Origin: Bacteroidales bacterium F22
GTDB taxonomy: Bacteria > Bacteroidota > Bacteroidia > Bacteroidales > Bacteroidaceae
DNA length: 64,000 bases
Reading direction: 5' to 3'
Assembly (NCBI GenBank): GCA_029541985.1
Contig: CP095414.1
Location: 1-64,000, forward strand
A program made the position numbers and the translations under genes. This document shows positions 18,195 to 27,454 of this stretch, piece after piece. Each line of letters starts with the position of its first letter. Within the stretch, counting starts at the first letter, position 1. The notes below the pieces were generated by a model that saw nothing but the letters and a program-made list of their open reading frames with translations, had not been told where the DNA came from and ran no database searches.

Positions 18195-19487
18195 ATGAGA
18201 TATACAGAACTTCCCTTAATTTCCCCTATCCAAGACGCAATTAGTAAAGTAGGATATACCGAACCAACTCCCATACAAGCAGCAGCAATTCCAATCGTTT
18301 TATCAGGCCAAGATTTACTCGGCTGTGCACAAACAGGTACTGGTAAAACAGCTTCGTTTACACTTCCAATATTACAGATGCTTGAGACTAGCCATCATCG
18401 TGATGGAATAAAAGCATTAATTGTTACTCCAACACGTGAACTCGCTATACAGATTAATGAGTGCATCGCACAATATGCTGTATTCATGAAAAATATTAGA
18501 CATACCGTAATATTTGGTGGTGTCAATGCAAATCCACAAATAAATGACCTCAAAAGAGGAGTACAAATATTAGTTGCCACCCCTGGACGTTTACTTGATT
18601 TACAATCACAAGGATATGTAAATCTCAGAAAGCTTGATTTCTTTGTATTGGATGAGGCAGACCGTATGTTAGATATGGGATTTATCCATGATATCAAGAA
18701 ACTGTTGAAACTGATTCCTTCGCGTCGTCAAACTTTGTTTTTTTCCGCAACTATGCCTGATTCTATTGCTACGTTGTCTAAAAAGATATTGACTAACCCG
18801 AAGCGTATTGATATTACTCCAGTATCGAGTACTGCAGAACAAGTAGAGCAACAACTTTATTTTGTAGCCAAGGCAAATAAGCCAAAGCTATTGTTGCATC
18901 TTCTGAAAGATCCTTCTTTGGAGTCAGTACTTATTTTTACGCGTACCAAACATGGAGCTGACCGAGTAGTTAAACTTCTTAATAAAGAAAAGATTAGTTC
19001 AGCTGCTATTCATGGCAATAAATCTCAGAATGCTCGTCAGAGGGCGCTTAAAGGATTCAAAGACCATGATATTAGAGTGCTTATAGCAACAGATATTGCT
19101 GCACGAGGTATTGATGTAGAGAAACTATCTCACGTAATCAATTATGAATTGCCAAATATTCCAGAGACTTATATTCATCGTATAGGCCGTACAGGCCGTG
19201 CAGGTAGAGAAGGAATTGCGCTTTCACTTTGTGATGCAGAGGAAGTTCCATATCTTAAAGATATTGAGCGCTTGATTAAAACACAAATTAATCGTGTATC
19301 GGACCATCCTTATGTAGAGGAATTCTCAGCAGCAGATGTAAAAGCAGCAGCTAAAAAACCAGGTAGACGTTCAAATTCAGGTCGTTCAAATTCTAGACGT
19401 TCAAATTCGGGCCGTACCGATTCAAGAAAAAAAAGTGCTTATAGTAAATCTCCTTCATCGAGAAGAAGCAATTCTTCACGCTTTTAA
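18195..19487 (+). CDS. DEAD-box ATP-dependent RNA helicase (RhlE-like)
   Basis: It unwinds RNA duplexes in ribosome assembly or RNA turnover. The 430-residue protein has the Q motif (PTPIQAAAIP, 25-34), Walker A AQTGTGKT (45-52), DEAD (153-156), SAT (184-186), and the helicase C-domain ending in HRIGRTGRAGR. The C-terminal tail of about 50 residues is basic and serine-rich, with repeated RSNSGR-type units, as in RhlE-type RNA-binding tails. It ends one base before the convergent ABC permease gene. Confidence 0.93.
   Translation: MRYTELPLISPIQDAISKVGYTEPTPIQAAAIPIVLSGQDLLGCAQTGTGKTASFTLPILQMLETSHHRDGIKALIVTPTRELAIQINECIAQYAVFMKNIRHTVIFGGVNANPQINDLKRGVQILVATPGRLLDLQSQGYVNLRKLDFFVLDEADRMLDMGFIHDIKKLLKLIPSRRQTLFFSATMPDSIATLSKKILTNPKRIDITPVSSTAEQVEQQLYFVAKANKPKLLLHLLKDPSLESVLIFTRTKHGADRVVKLLNKEKISSAAIHGNKSQNARQRALKGFKDHDIRVLIATDIAARGIDVEKLSHVINYELPNIPETYIHRIGRTGRAGREGIALSLCDAEEVPYLKDIERLIKTQINRVSDHPYVEEFSAADVKAAAKKPGRRSNSGRSNSRRSNSGRTDSRKKSAYSKSPSSRRSNSSRF
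19368..19412 (+). repeat. 15-bp tandem repeat in the helicase tail
   Basis: CGTTCAAATTC recurs at 19368, 19383 and 19398, a 15-base (five-codon) period encoding R-S-N-S-x units. Slippage here would change the tail length without a frameshift. Confidence 0.7.
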
Positions 19488-20684
19488 TTAACTTTTTCTT
19501 CTGTTCATATAACGCGTTGTCAAACAAGCAGCGACAAAATAGATACCAGTCATTATCCATAATGACTGGTAATATTTTTTTATGATATGTAGGTCTGCTC
19601 CCATATTTTGTATGGCAACAAATCCATTAATCCCTTGAGTAGAAGGAAAGAGTTTAGCTACCCACCTCCAAAACACAGGAATAGATGACGTCGGCCATGA
19701 AATTCCAGATATAAATAAAAGAAGAATAGATGCAAAGACAAAAATAAGCATCACAGTTTCTCTATGATGTACTACTATAGAAACGGTTATTGCAAAGAAG
19801 ATACATGCTAATAAATAGGGCAACATAAACATAAATAGAGTAGGGATATCTGTCAGTTGATTTAAATTGAATAATCGAGGAGCAATGTATAAGATATATA
19901 ATGAGATGATGCTATAAATCAACAAGTAACAGACAGCTTTTCCAAATAGAATACGGATTGTTCCTTTGTTTCTTTTATTTAAAGTTTTAAGTTTGAAAAC
20001 TTTCTTTTTTTCACGTCTTGAACCTGCTGCAAGTCCTATTCCTAGTATCAGTGTCTGTTGAATCACGAGCATCAAAACAGCAGGCATAACGAATGAAGCA
20101 AAGCCTTTACTTCCATTAAAAAGAGCCACACCTTTAGTCTTAATAGGGGATATAGCTAGTTCCGATGAGGCTTGGTCCCACTTATTGAAACGTTTTATTT
20201 TTATTCTATTCCCCATAGCTAAAGCAGTATTTAAACTACCTAGCTTCATTGCTTTGTAGTTTAGCATACAACTCATATCTGAGTAAACAGAAATAAAAGC
20301 TTGTTCACCACGGTTGATTTTTTTACTAAAATCCTTTGGTATCAATACGATTCCCCATGCCTTATGTTCCATCATCTTTTTACGCGCTTCATCTATATTT
20401 GCATCTCGGGATATTACTTTCAAATCTGGAGTGGCATCTATCATGCGAATATATTCACGGCTCAATGAAGATTTACTATTGTTAACAACAACACAAGGCA
20501 TCTCATGGACTACTTCGTTGTTGTAAATATAGGTGTAGAGTAATGGATATATTAGTGGTACAACGAAACAAAAGATTAGAACCCCTTGGTCGTGGATACA
20601 CAATTTGAGTTCCTCCTTGAAGATGTACATCACATCGACCATGAATTGCTTAAATTCTTCAACTATATTTAATTTTTTTTCCAT
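19488..20684 (-). CDS. ABC-2 type transporter permease (exporter operon, distal)
   Basis: The 398-residue protein has an N-terminal membrane anchor, a large periplasmic domain (about 60-185) and five hydrophobic segments in the C-terminal half, with the GISWPTSSIPVFWRW motif found in ABC-2 permeases of the YhhJ/YbhR type. It is the last gene of a TolC-HlyD-permease-permease operon and probably pairs with the preceding permease to form an efflux channel. No ATP-binding subunit is encoded beside it. Confidence 0.85.
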   Translation of the reverse strand: MEKKLNIVEEFKQFMVDVMYIFKEELKLCIHDQGVLIFCFVVPLIYPLLYTYIYNNEVVHEMPCVVVNNSKSSLSREYIRMIDATPDLKVISRDANIDEARKKMMEHKAWGIVLIPKDFSKKINRGEQAFISVYSDMSCMLNYKAMKLGSLNTALAMGNRIKIKRFNKWDQASSELAISPIKTKGVALFNGSKGFASFVMPAVLMLVIQQTLILGIGLAAGSRREKKKVFKLKTLNKRNKGTIRILFGKAVCYLLIYSIISLYILYIAPRLFNLNQLTDIPTLFMFMLPYLLACIFFAITVSIVVHHRETVMLIFVFASILLLFISGISWPTSSIPVFWRWVAKLFPSTQGINGFVAIQNMGADLHIIKKYYQSLWIMTGIYFVAACLTTRYMNRRKS

Positions 20685-20720
20685 ATTCTATTTTTTGCTA
20701 TAGGAATGACCGTTTCTCCT

Positions 20721-21911
20721 TTAAGGAATGTATTTTGCTTTGACCAATCTTTTGTACAGTACACGTAATACCAATAGAGGAAGTAGTGCAAAGACACAAA
20801 GTCCTACGATACTCCAAATAGAATATTTCAGATCGTAACCATTCAATGCCTGATCATTGCTGAAAACAATGTAATGACGGAGAGGAAACAATTGGGCTAA
20901 GTATTGGAGAGGCGGAGCCATGGCAGGTAGCGGAAACGAGATACCGCCTATGGATAATGATATGATTCCCCATAGAGATACCGTGCTGATGCCCATGCGT
21001 AAAGATGGCATAATCCCTGAGATAAAGATGGCAAAACCTTGGGAAGCGAGAACCATTAATACTCCACCGAACATCATTACACCAAAACCGCTTGCACAAG
21101 GAAATCCTAAGATAAAATACATCGTGTAATCATATCCCCAAACAATGATACATTCGATGAGAAACTGTGGAAATAATTTACCTGATAGTGCTACAATCAT
21201 AGATTGTTTACTCAACAATACCCATTCTCTAGAAGTTTTCATTTTAACCTCATTAAGAATTGTGTATACGGTGATGAGAAGAAAGAGTAACATAAATATT
21301 CCTGGTACAAAGTCACTACATAGATAAATGGCATAACTAGCCCATGGATTATTTATTTGATGAGCATCAATGCTGATTGGTTGTAATAAACCTGCTATCT
21401 GTTGGTCATCCAATCCTCTAGCCATAAGTGTCGACCTCACAACTTTGGCTGAGGCTAGAGTAGCCATCGTCTTCATATCGACAAAAATACCAGACCCAGC
21501 TAATATATAAGAATCATTTGTGTAATATGATAGAGTAGGTCTACGCATCGCAGATACATCCTTGGTGAAATTAGTCGGTATATAAAAGAATCCATAAATT
21601 TCACCTCTCTGAACAGCCTCTCTAGCTTCTAATATGCTAGGATAGTTGGCTATAATTTCTGAGTGTTCAAAAGCATTTAGATTTCGGGCAATTGAGCGTG
21701 TTGTCGGGGTGTTGTCCATGTCAATCAATCCGATGGGCAAGTTCTGGGGTAACCCACTATGGACTAGAGTAATAAAGAAAATAGCCACCAACAAGGGAGC
21801 TCCAATCAATGTATAGATATACACTGGCTGTCTGACCAATCGATTACATTCTCGTTTGGTTACATTTAAAAAATCAGAGAAATTTGCTTTGCTCTTCATC
21901 ATATATCTCAA
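20721..21911 (-). CDS. ABC-2 type transporter permease (exporter operon, proximal)
   Basis: The 396-residue paralogue of the next gene has the same layout: an N-terminal membrane segment, an extracytoplasmic domain with IGLIDMDNTPTTRS near residue 77, and C-terminal membrane segments containing GGISFPLPAMAPPLQYLA. It starts 10 bases after the HlyD-like gene and is followed after 36 bases by the second permease. The pair is expected to move a substrate toward the HlyD/TolC conduit. The substrate is unknown. Confidence 0.85.
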   Translation of the reverse strand: MRYMMKSKANFSDFLNVTKRECNRLVRQPVYIYTLIGAPLLVAIFFITLVHSGLPQNLPIGLIDMDNTPTTRSIARNLNAFEHSEIIANYPSILEAREAVQRGEIYGFFYIPTNFTKDVSAMRRPTLSYYTNDSYILAGSGIFVDMKTMATLASAKVVRSTLMARGLDDQQIAGLLQPISIDAHQINNPWASYAIYLCSDFVPGIFMLLFLLITVYTILNEVKMKTSREWVLLSKQSMIVALSGKLFPQFLIECIIVWGYDYTMYFILGFPCASGFGVMMFGGVLMVLASQGFAIFISGIMPSLRMGISTVSLWGIISLSIGGISFPLPAMAPPLQYLAQLFPLRHYIVFSNDQALNGYDLKYSIWSIVGLCVFALLPLLVLRVLYKRLVKAKYIP

Positions 21912-21921
21912 TCACTTACAA

Positions 21922-22920
21922 TCAATTCATGTTGACAATGACAGACATACCAGCCTGTAATTGTTTATTGGCTTCAATATCCGTAGGAACTGCCTTTACT
22001 TCAAACATTTTTAGGTCAAAATCGCCGCTTGTCTTTGTTGCTTTCCAAGTGGCATAACTACCCATATCTCTAATTAGAGTAACTTTCATCTCTATTATTT
22101 TATTATCCATAGCCGGTATCTTTCCCTTCCAAATACTTCCTACAGTTAAACTATGGAGCTTATCCTCACGGACGTTAAAAAGAACATGTAGGTCATCTTT
22201 TATATCAATGTTCATGATAGGTGCACCAGTACCAACGAGTTCTCCCAATTGAGGAAATATCTCATTGACTATTCCAGAAATAGGAGCAATCAGAAACATT
22301 TCGTTCACATAGGAATTTACTTCGTTCACAGCTCCGTTAGCTCTTCTTACCATTGCGGCGGCAGCTAGTTTATCTTCTTTCTCTGCTCCATTTTTAGCCA
22401 TTGTATATTGTGCTTTTGCTGCACTTTCTGTGGCGATTGCAGCATCTCTTTTGGCTGTAATCTCATCTAGTTTTTGGTCTGCAACAACTCCTTGTTCATT
22501 TAGATTTTTGAGTCGTCTATATGATTTTTCCATTACCTTGGTTCCCGCTTTTGCTTTTTGCCACATTTCGAATGCCATCTGTAACTGTTCGTGACGAGCA
22601 CTTTTATTTGCTTTTGTGTTAACGGCTTCTGCAGCCTGTTTCGCTGCTTCAGCCTGTTCGGCTTTTGCTGTTACTGCAGGCGCATATAAAATACCTAAGG
22701 TGTCGCCTTTATGTACGAACTCTCCTTCTTCCACACGCATCTCATCTATTCGTCCAGGTATTTCACTCGAGACTCTATATTGGCTCACTTCCACTTGACC
22801 TTGAATGATATCAGTCTTTTTTTCTACGAAGGCAAATCCAATGAATGCAACAATGATAGCAATAGCTAATACAGCAGCAATTATCACGTATAGACTACTG
22901 TTCTTTTTATTTGTTTCCAT
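21922..22920 (-). CDS. HlyD/RND-type membrane fusion (periplasmic adaptor) protein
   Basis: The 332-residue protein has one N-terminal membrane segment (about 8-30), a biotinyl-lipoyl-like half-motif (VSSEIPGRIDEMRVEEGEFV), a long alpha-helical hairpin (about 75-195) rich in alanine and lysine, a second lipoyl half (LIAPISGIV) and a beta-barrel. Such proteins bridge inner-membrane exporters and TolC. It lies between the TolC gene (27-base gap) and the permease genes (10-base gap). Confidence 0.9.
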   Translation of the reverse strand: METNKKNSSLYVIIAAVLAIAIIVAFIGFAFVEKKTDIIQGQVEVSQYRVSSEIPGRIDEMRVEEGEFVHKGDTLGILYAPAVTAKAEQAEAAKQAAEAVNTKANKSARHEQLQMAFEMWQKAKAGTKVMEKSYRRLKNLNEQGVVADQKLDEITAKRDAAIATESAAKAQYTMAKNGAEKEDKLAAAAMVRRANGAVNEVNSYVNEMFLIAPISGIVNEIFPQLGELVGTGAPIMNIDIKDDLHVLFNVREDKLHSLTVGSIWKGKIPAMDNKIIEMKVTLIRDMGSYATWKATKTSGDFDLKMFEVKAVPTDIEANKQLQAGMSVIVNMN

Positions 22921-22947
22921 CTTATAATATAGTATATGTGTAGTTGT

Positions 22948-24405
22948 TTATTTTAGTGTCAATTTCCCATTTGCTTTCTGCAAATATGTATGAGTCAAAC
23001 GGCAAGAAATTTGTGCGTCTAATACAGAGGATTTTGCAGAAAGCCACATTGTTTGCGCCTCTAATAAATCAGACATAGGAATTACTCCTTCTTTATATCC
23101 TAAATTTGCAGTACGAAGATTTTCTACTGCATGCTTCATGTTTTCTTCAGACATTGTTAGCAGTTTGTTAGCTTCTTTTACTTTGAAATTAGCTTGGCTA
23201 ACTTGCAAAGCTATTTTTTCCTTAGTATCCTGAAGTTGCAAATTAAGTTTATCAGCTTTAGCTTTGGCAGCTTGTACCTTGAAATGTCCCTCTCTCCATG
23301 ACCAGATAGGCATTTTCAACATAATTCCAATAGACCAGTCTCCATTAAGTTTATTTTCGAATCCGTTGTATACAGAAGGATTAGTCATATAATAAGAGCC
23401 AATGAGAGATAGACTAGGGAGAAAATCAGATCGTACTATCTGTACATTCTTAACTTGCATACGATGTGCGTAGTCCAATCCTTTTATCTCTGGACGTGCA
23501 GCGTATATTTGATTAAGATTTTGTTCAGATTCAATCCCGTATTTCGATTCATTTTCCGCCATCGTTTGATTAGATAAAGAAATTTTTGAATCTAATTTTA
23601 ATCCACATAATTGACATAGTACCATTTTTGAGAGAGCCAACCCATCTTCAACCTTGGTCAACATCAGTTCCGCTGAATTTGTTTTTACTTTTACACGTAA
23701 CACATCAGCCTTGGTAGCTATTCCTTCTTCTTTAGCTTTGGTAACATCACTTTGGAGTGTGTTTAATAAGTTTAGATAACTCTGTGCCAATTTTAGTTTA
23801 CTTGTAAGAGAAACGACTTGCCAATAGGATTCATCGACACTTAGTATGACCTCTTGGAGGGCCAAATCATGTTGAGTGCTAGCTAATCGTTCGGCAAACT
23901 TAGTAATAGCATTATATGCTCTTATCTTTCCCCCCATATAAATCGGTTGCGTCAAGATAGCTGCACCTACGTAGACATTTCTCGTATCTGTCTTGAACTC
24001 ATCCACTAGCTTCTGTCCTGCTTGATTAAGTGTGCTTTCGAGTCCTGGTGATTGTATCGATCCGAGTAGAGCTGCTAGTCCAGCATTGGTAGAAGCAGCT
24101 TGCTGAAGTAACTGAGTACTACTTGTTCCCATATTGCTGAGAAGACTTTTCGTATCATTAGACAATAATGACATTTGTTCCCCATTTCTTATATATCCAC
24201 CTGCTAAAGAGAGTTTAGGTAAAAAATTCGTTTTTGCAGCCCGATGAGTAAAGTTGGCTGCATCAATGTCTTTTGCTTTCATTTTGAGAGATTTATTGTT
24301 TTCTATGGCCAATCTCCTGCATTGTTCCAATGAAAGCAACTCTTGTGCATGTCCCGACTGCGAAAAACAGATACATACGATAAGTAGAGTAAAAAAAGTT
24401 TTCAT
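22948..24405 (-). CDS. TolC family outer-membrane efflux protein
   Basis: It forms the outer-membrane duct of the exporter operon. The 485-residue protein has a signal peptide (MKTFFTLLIVCICFSQSGHAQ), then two OEP repeats with long coiled helices; LSLEQCRRLAIENN at the start of the mature part is typical. The frame extends upstream to 24444, but the ATG at 24405 gives a standard signal peptide and the upstream ATG falls beside the terminator of the neighbouring operon. It is the first gene of the exporter operon. Confidence 0.9.
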   Translation of the reverse strand: MKTFFTLLIVCICFSQSGHAQELLSLEQCRRLAIENNKSLKMKAKDIDAANFTHRAAKTNFLPKLSLAGGYIRNGEQMSLLSNDTKSLLSNMGTSSTQLLQQAASTNAGLAALLGSIQSPGLESTLNQAGQKLVDEFKTDTRNVYVGAAILTQPIYMGGKIRAYNAITKFAERLASTQHDLALQEVILSVDESYWQVVSLTSKLKLAQSYLNLLNTLQSDVTKAKEEGIATKADVLRVKVKTNSAELMLTKVEDGLALSKMVLCQLCGLKLDSKISLSNQTMAENESKYGIESEQNLNQIYAARPEIKGLDYAHRMQVKNVQIVRSDFLPSLSLIGSYYMTNPSVYNGFENKLNGDWSIGIMLKMPIWSWREGHFKVQAAKAKADKLNLQLQDTKEKIALQVSQANFKVKEANKLLTMSEENMKHAVENLRTANLGYKEGVIPMSDLLEAQTMWLSAKSSVLDAQISCRLTHTYLQKANGKLTLK

Positions 24406-24442
24406 TTGCTTGTATCGTTTTTTATGTAATAGATGTATGTTC

Positions 24443-24482
24443 AAAAAAAAGCCCTTTGACCGATCTTTTTTTGGTCAAAGGA
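24443..24482 (-). terminator. Terminator of the fucosidase-SDR operon
   Basis: A perfect nine-base-pair stem (CCTTTGACC/GGTCAAAGG) is followed on the minus strand by GC and eight T residues. It lies about 45 bases after the SDR gene stop and about 40 bases before the TolC start. Confidence 0.85.
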
Positions 24483-24516
24483 CAAAGATAATTATATTAA
24501 TTAAGTGTTGAACCAA
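24483..24516 (-). promoter_or_regulatory. Promoter of the TolC-HlyD-ABC operon
   Basis: On the minus strand TTG (24516-24514) and TATCTTTG (24490-24483) are 23 bases apart, at the upper limit of the usual spacing. The element touches the terminator stem of the upstream operon, so a transcript starting here would begin inside that hairpin. Confidence 0.45.
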
Positions 24517-24527
24517 TTCTTTCTTTT

Positions 24528-25259
24528 TTAATTAGAAATTCGTAATCGCTCCCATAGCCTGTCGGGGATGCATTTCCAGAAGAAAACAAGTATAGCAAAC
24601 CTCCAATCGATGACTTTTTTTCGTTTCTTTTTTATTAAAGCTTTAAAAATACTTTGGGCGACTTCGGGTACTCTCATCATCATTGGGTAGTTCTTTTCTG
24701 GATTTAGAATCGCCGTATCAACAAATCCTGGTTTTATATCAGTGAATGTAATTGGATATTTTTGGATATGTGCTAATTGTACCAAGCATTGTATATAAGC
24801 GTTATTGAAGCGCTTAGTAGCAGAGTAGGCAGGAGCTGCACCTAATCCTTTTGTTCCTGCGATAGATGATATTACCCCTATATGTCCACCACCATTTTCT
24901 TTGAAATAGTTAAAGGCAGTATCTACCATCCGGACAAAACCAGTAACATTCGTTTCTGTAGTAGCTACTTCGATAGGAAGTTCTAGTCTGCTATTTTGTT
25001 TACCGATACCCGATGCATGAAAATAGTAGTCTAATCCATCCATTTGTTTAATCAGGTCTAGAAGTCGTTCGTCGGCATCTTCTTTGCAGACATCTATGAC
25101 CCGATAAATGACTTGTGAAGGAGCACTGGAGGCTATCTTAATCAACTTGTCTTCACGACGTCCAGCAATACCTACTTGCCATCCTGCTTCGATAAATAGT
25201 TGAGCTACAGCCATTCCAATACCAGATGTTGCACCCACTATGATGATTTTTTTTGTCAT
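24528..25259 (-). CDS. Short-chain dehydrogenase/reductase (SDR)
   Basis: An NAD(P)-dependent oxidoreductase of the classical SDR type, 243 residues. It shows the cofactor motif GATSGIG (9-15), a serine in ISSIAG (S131/S132) and the catalytic YSATK (Y145, K149). The C-terminal end is hydrophobic and basic. The substrate is unknown. Its start codon overlaps the stop of the upstream fucosidase gene by one base (TAATG), so it is translationally coupled to it. The overlap suggests, but does not prove, a role in using the released sugar. Confidence 0.88.
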   Translation of the reverse strand: MTKKIIIVGATSGIGMAVAQLFIEAGWQVGIAGRREDKLIKIASSAPSQVIYRVIDVCKEDADERLLDLIKQMDGLDYYFHASGIGKQNSRLELPIEVATTETNVTGFVRMVDTAFNYFKENGGGHIGVISSIAGTKGLGAAPAYSATKRFNNAYIQCLVQLAHIQKYPITFTDIKPGFVDTAILNPEKNYPMMMRVPEVAQSIFKALIKKKRKKVIDWRFAILVFFWKCIPDRLWERLRISN

Positions 25260-26623
25260 TATTTTTGATGTGTTTTTTGTTCTACACCGTACAATTTGAT
25301 AGGACCATCAAGCTTTAAAGCCAAAACAGTAATATCTTCGTCTAGTGCTTTTTCAGGAATCGATATATATACATTCCCCGGTTTTGGGTTCCACGATAAT
25401 TTATTAAAGACTTGAGCATCCAGATGAGTACCATTACCTACTACCCAAGTGTCTTCTATTTTGTTTACTAATCCTTTCAATTCTATTTCTCCAATGGGTT
25501 TATAAGGTATGTATAAGTATAAGATAGTACTATCCTTACTCAAGGCATTATACCCTTGGAAGGGAAGATTAGGAATCCCTCCTATAGTGTTATATATGGC
25601 TTTATTATGTTTCTTAGTCCAACGACCAAAATCTTTAAGAATCCTCACTTGTTCCGCAGGAATAGTACCATTAGCACTAGGTCCGATGTCTAGTAGAAGA
25701 TTTCCTCCCATTGTGAAACAGTCAACAAAAGTGCGGAGTAATTCATGAGATGTCTTATAGTGCAAATCTCGAGGTTGATACCCCCAAGAATCATTCATTG
25801 TTAGGCATAATTCCCAGTATTTATCTTTAGGCTTCGTAATAGGCACACCAATCTCTGGAGTGCCATAATCACCAAGATTCCCTTCAATTCGTGAGTTGAC
25901 AATAATATTCTTATTACGTTTTCGCAATAGTTTAAGGATACCTTTAGAGTTCCAATTTTCTGGAGAATTTTCCCATCCACCGTCAAACCAAATTAAATCA
26001 GGATCATATTGGTTAGATATTTCTCCCAACTGTTTAAACATGAAATAGCGAAACTTATTCCATCGTACAGTATCTTCTTGAAGTTTGTAGCGAGTTTTGC
26101 TTTTAGTGAAATTGGGATAATCAGGGTAAGACCAGTCAATCAATGAAAAATAAATACCTGTTTTGAGCTGTTTACTCTTTTTTACTTCCTTAATGAAAGG
26201 AGTCAAGACATCACGACCAGCTGGTGTCTTGTTAGGTATGCTTAAGTCGTTTGCTTTGGTATCCCATAAGGCTACTCCATCATGATGTTTGGATGTAATG
26301 ACTGTATAGCGAGCGCCACTCTCTTCGATTAGTTTCACCCACAGTTTAGGATTGTAATCTTTAGCAGTGAAACCGTCTAGTTGATCCATATACTCTTGAT
26401 AAGAAAGGTATTCATTGTGAAAAGACCAGCTTTCTGATATCCCTTTTACGGCATATATTCCCCAATGAATAAAGATACCTAATTTAGCATCTCCGAACCA
26501 ATCCATTTTATGACTACACTTACTTGGGGTTTGTTGCTTTCTTTGTGCAAAAGCAAATTGTCCACTGAAGATAAAGGAGATGGCAAAGAGACAGAAAAAT
26601 AATCGAAAGAATTTGTTTTTCAT
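25259..26623 (-). CDS. Alpha-L-fucosidase, GH29
   Basis: It hydrolyses terminal alpha-L-fucose from glycans. The 454-residue protein has a signal peptide (cleavage near FAFAQ, residue 27), followed directly by the catalytic domain: WFGDAKLGIFIHWGIYAV (42-59), SKHHDGVALW (111-120), and LIWFDGGW with the retaining nucleophile D214. The C-terminal part is a beta-sandwich. The full-length signature suggests a periplasmic or exported enzyme. It is the first gene of a two-gene operon with the SDR gene and has a good promoter at 26701-26730. Confidence 0.92.
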   Translation of the reverse strand: MKNKFFRLFFCLFAISFIFSGQFAFAQRKQQTPSKCSHKMDWFGDAKLGIFIHWGIYAVKGISESWSFHNEYLSYQEYMDQLDGFTAKDYNPKLWVKLIEESGARYTVITSKHHDGVALWDTKANDLSIPNKTPAGRDVLTPFIKEVKKSKQLKTGIYFSLIDWSYPDYPNFTKSKTRYKLQEDTVRWNKFRYFMFKQLGEISNQYDPDLIWFDGGWENSPENWNSKGILKLLRKRNKNIIVNSRIEGNLGDYGTPEIGVPITKPKDKYWELCLTMNDSWGYQPRDLHYKTSHELLRTFVDCFTMGGNLLLDIGPSANGTIPAEQVRILKDFGRWTKKHNKAIYNTIGGIPNLPFQGYNALSKDSTILYLYIPYKPIGEIELKGLVNKIEDTWVVGNGTHLDAQVFNKLSWNPKPGNVYISIPEKALDEDITVLALKLDGPIKLYGVEQKTHQK

Positions 26624-26687
26624 CGTTTTGTAGTTTAGTGTTAATAATCTAATCTATCTGTGTTTAGTATTAAGGATTTTCCAATTG

Positions 26688-26704
26688 TTTGGCACTATGC
26701 CAAA
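26688..26704. repeat. Inverted repeat overlapping the fucosidase promoter
   Basis: TTTGGCA and TGCCAAA form a seven-base-pair inverted repeat around a three-base centre and overlap the -7 element and expected transcript start. This placement suits a repressor operator, which is inference. Confidence 0.4.
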
Positions 26705-26730
26705 GATAATTCATTAAGATGTAATAACAA
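26701..26730 (-). promoter_or_regulatory. Promoter of the GH29-SDR operon
   Basis: On the minus strand TTG (26730-26728) and TATCTTTG (26708-26701) are 19 bases apart, close to ideal for Bacteroidota. The leader to the ATG would be about 70 bases. Confidence 0.55.
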
Positions 26731-26839
26731 AGGAATCAATTGAAAGAAACAAGTTTATTATCTAAATAGAAATCATCTTTTTTTCGAAAAATGAACATAA
26801 AAAGAGAAGTTATTAATAGGAAATGAGAAATTAAATTCT

Positions 26840-26847
26840 TACATTTG
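26840..26847 (+). promoter_or_regulatory. Candidate -7 element for the desulfoferrodoxin gene
   Basis: TACATTTG matches TAnnTTTG, 53 bases before the ATG. No well-placed -33 TTG. Confidence 0.35.
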
Positions 26848-26900
26848 TAATCAGTACAAGTTAATAAACAAGAGAACTTAAATAATTATTTAATTCGATT

Positions 26901-27287
26901 ATGGAAAAATATACATTTTATCATTGCCCACTTTGTGGTAATATTGTCACAAGAGAAATCGGTTCTACAGACCAACCAATATGTTGTGGTGAACCAATGC
27001 AAAAACTAGTTCCTCAAACAGCAGATTCTACTAAAGAGAAACATGTACCAGTAATACAGGTTGAAGGAAATAAAGTAACCGTCGTAGTTGGCTCTACTCC
27101 TCACCCTATGACTGAGAAACATTATATTACGCGTATACATCTTGTTACGTCTAAAGGGATGAAATATTCTGTTCTAGACCCTGAAGATGAAGCTTCCATA
27201 GCACATTTCGAGCTAGAAGATGGTGAGAAAGTAGAAGGAGCTTATGAATATTGCAATGTTCATGGCTTATGGTATGCGGAAGCATAA
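26901..27287 (+). CDS. dfx: Desulfoferrodoxin (superoxide reductase)
   Basis: It reduces superoxide to hydrogen peroxide without making oxygen, an oxygen defence of anaerobes. The 128-residue protein has the N-terminal desulforedoxin-like iron site (C9, C12, C28, C29: CPLC...CCGEPM) and the superoxide reductase domain, with the iron ligands visible as H48 (EKHVP), H68 (HPM), H74 (EKHY), C118 and H121 (CNVHG). It is a two-iron form encoded by a single-gene unit with a strong terminator. Confidence 0.94.
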   Translation: MEKYTFYHCPLCGNIVTREIGSTDQPICCGEPMQKLVPQTADSTKEKHVPVIQVEGNKVTVVVGSTPHPMTEKHYITRIHLVTSKGMKYSVLDPEDEASIAHFELEDGEKVEGAYEYCNVHGLWYAEA

Positions 27288-27324
27288 CTTAGCCTAAGAT
27301 CGATATAGGTCAATAAATTTTATT

Positions 27325-27366
27325 GAGTCGTAAACAAGTGTGACTGTTTGTTTACGACTCTTTTTC
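27325..27366 (+). terminator. Terminator of the desulfoferrodoxin gene
   Basis: A perfect 13-base-pair stem (GAGTCGTAAACAA and its complement) is followed by TTTTT. Confidence 0.9.
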
Positions 27367-27430
27367 TATCCAAAATCGTTGGATATAGCTATTTTAGTCT
27401 TGCCTGCTATCATATTGATGATAAAATATG

Positions 27431-27438
27431 TATATTTG
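27431..27438 (+). promoter_or_regulatory. Candidate -7 element for proB
   Basis: TATATTTG matches TAnnTTTG, 16 bases before the proB ATG, implying a very short leader. Confidence 0.35.
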
Positions 27439-27454
27439 CATGAAAATGTAAAAC

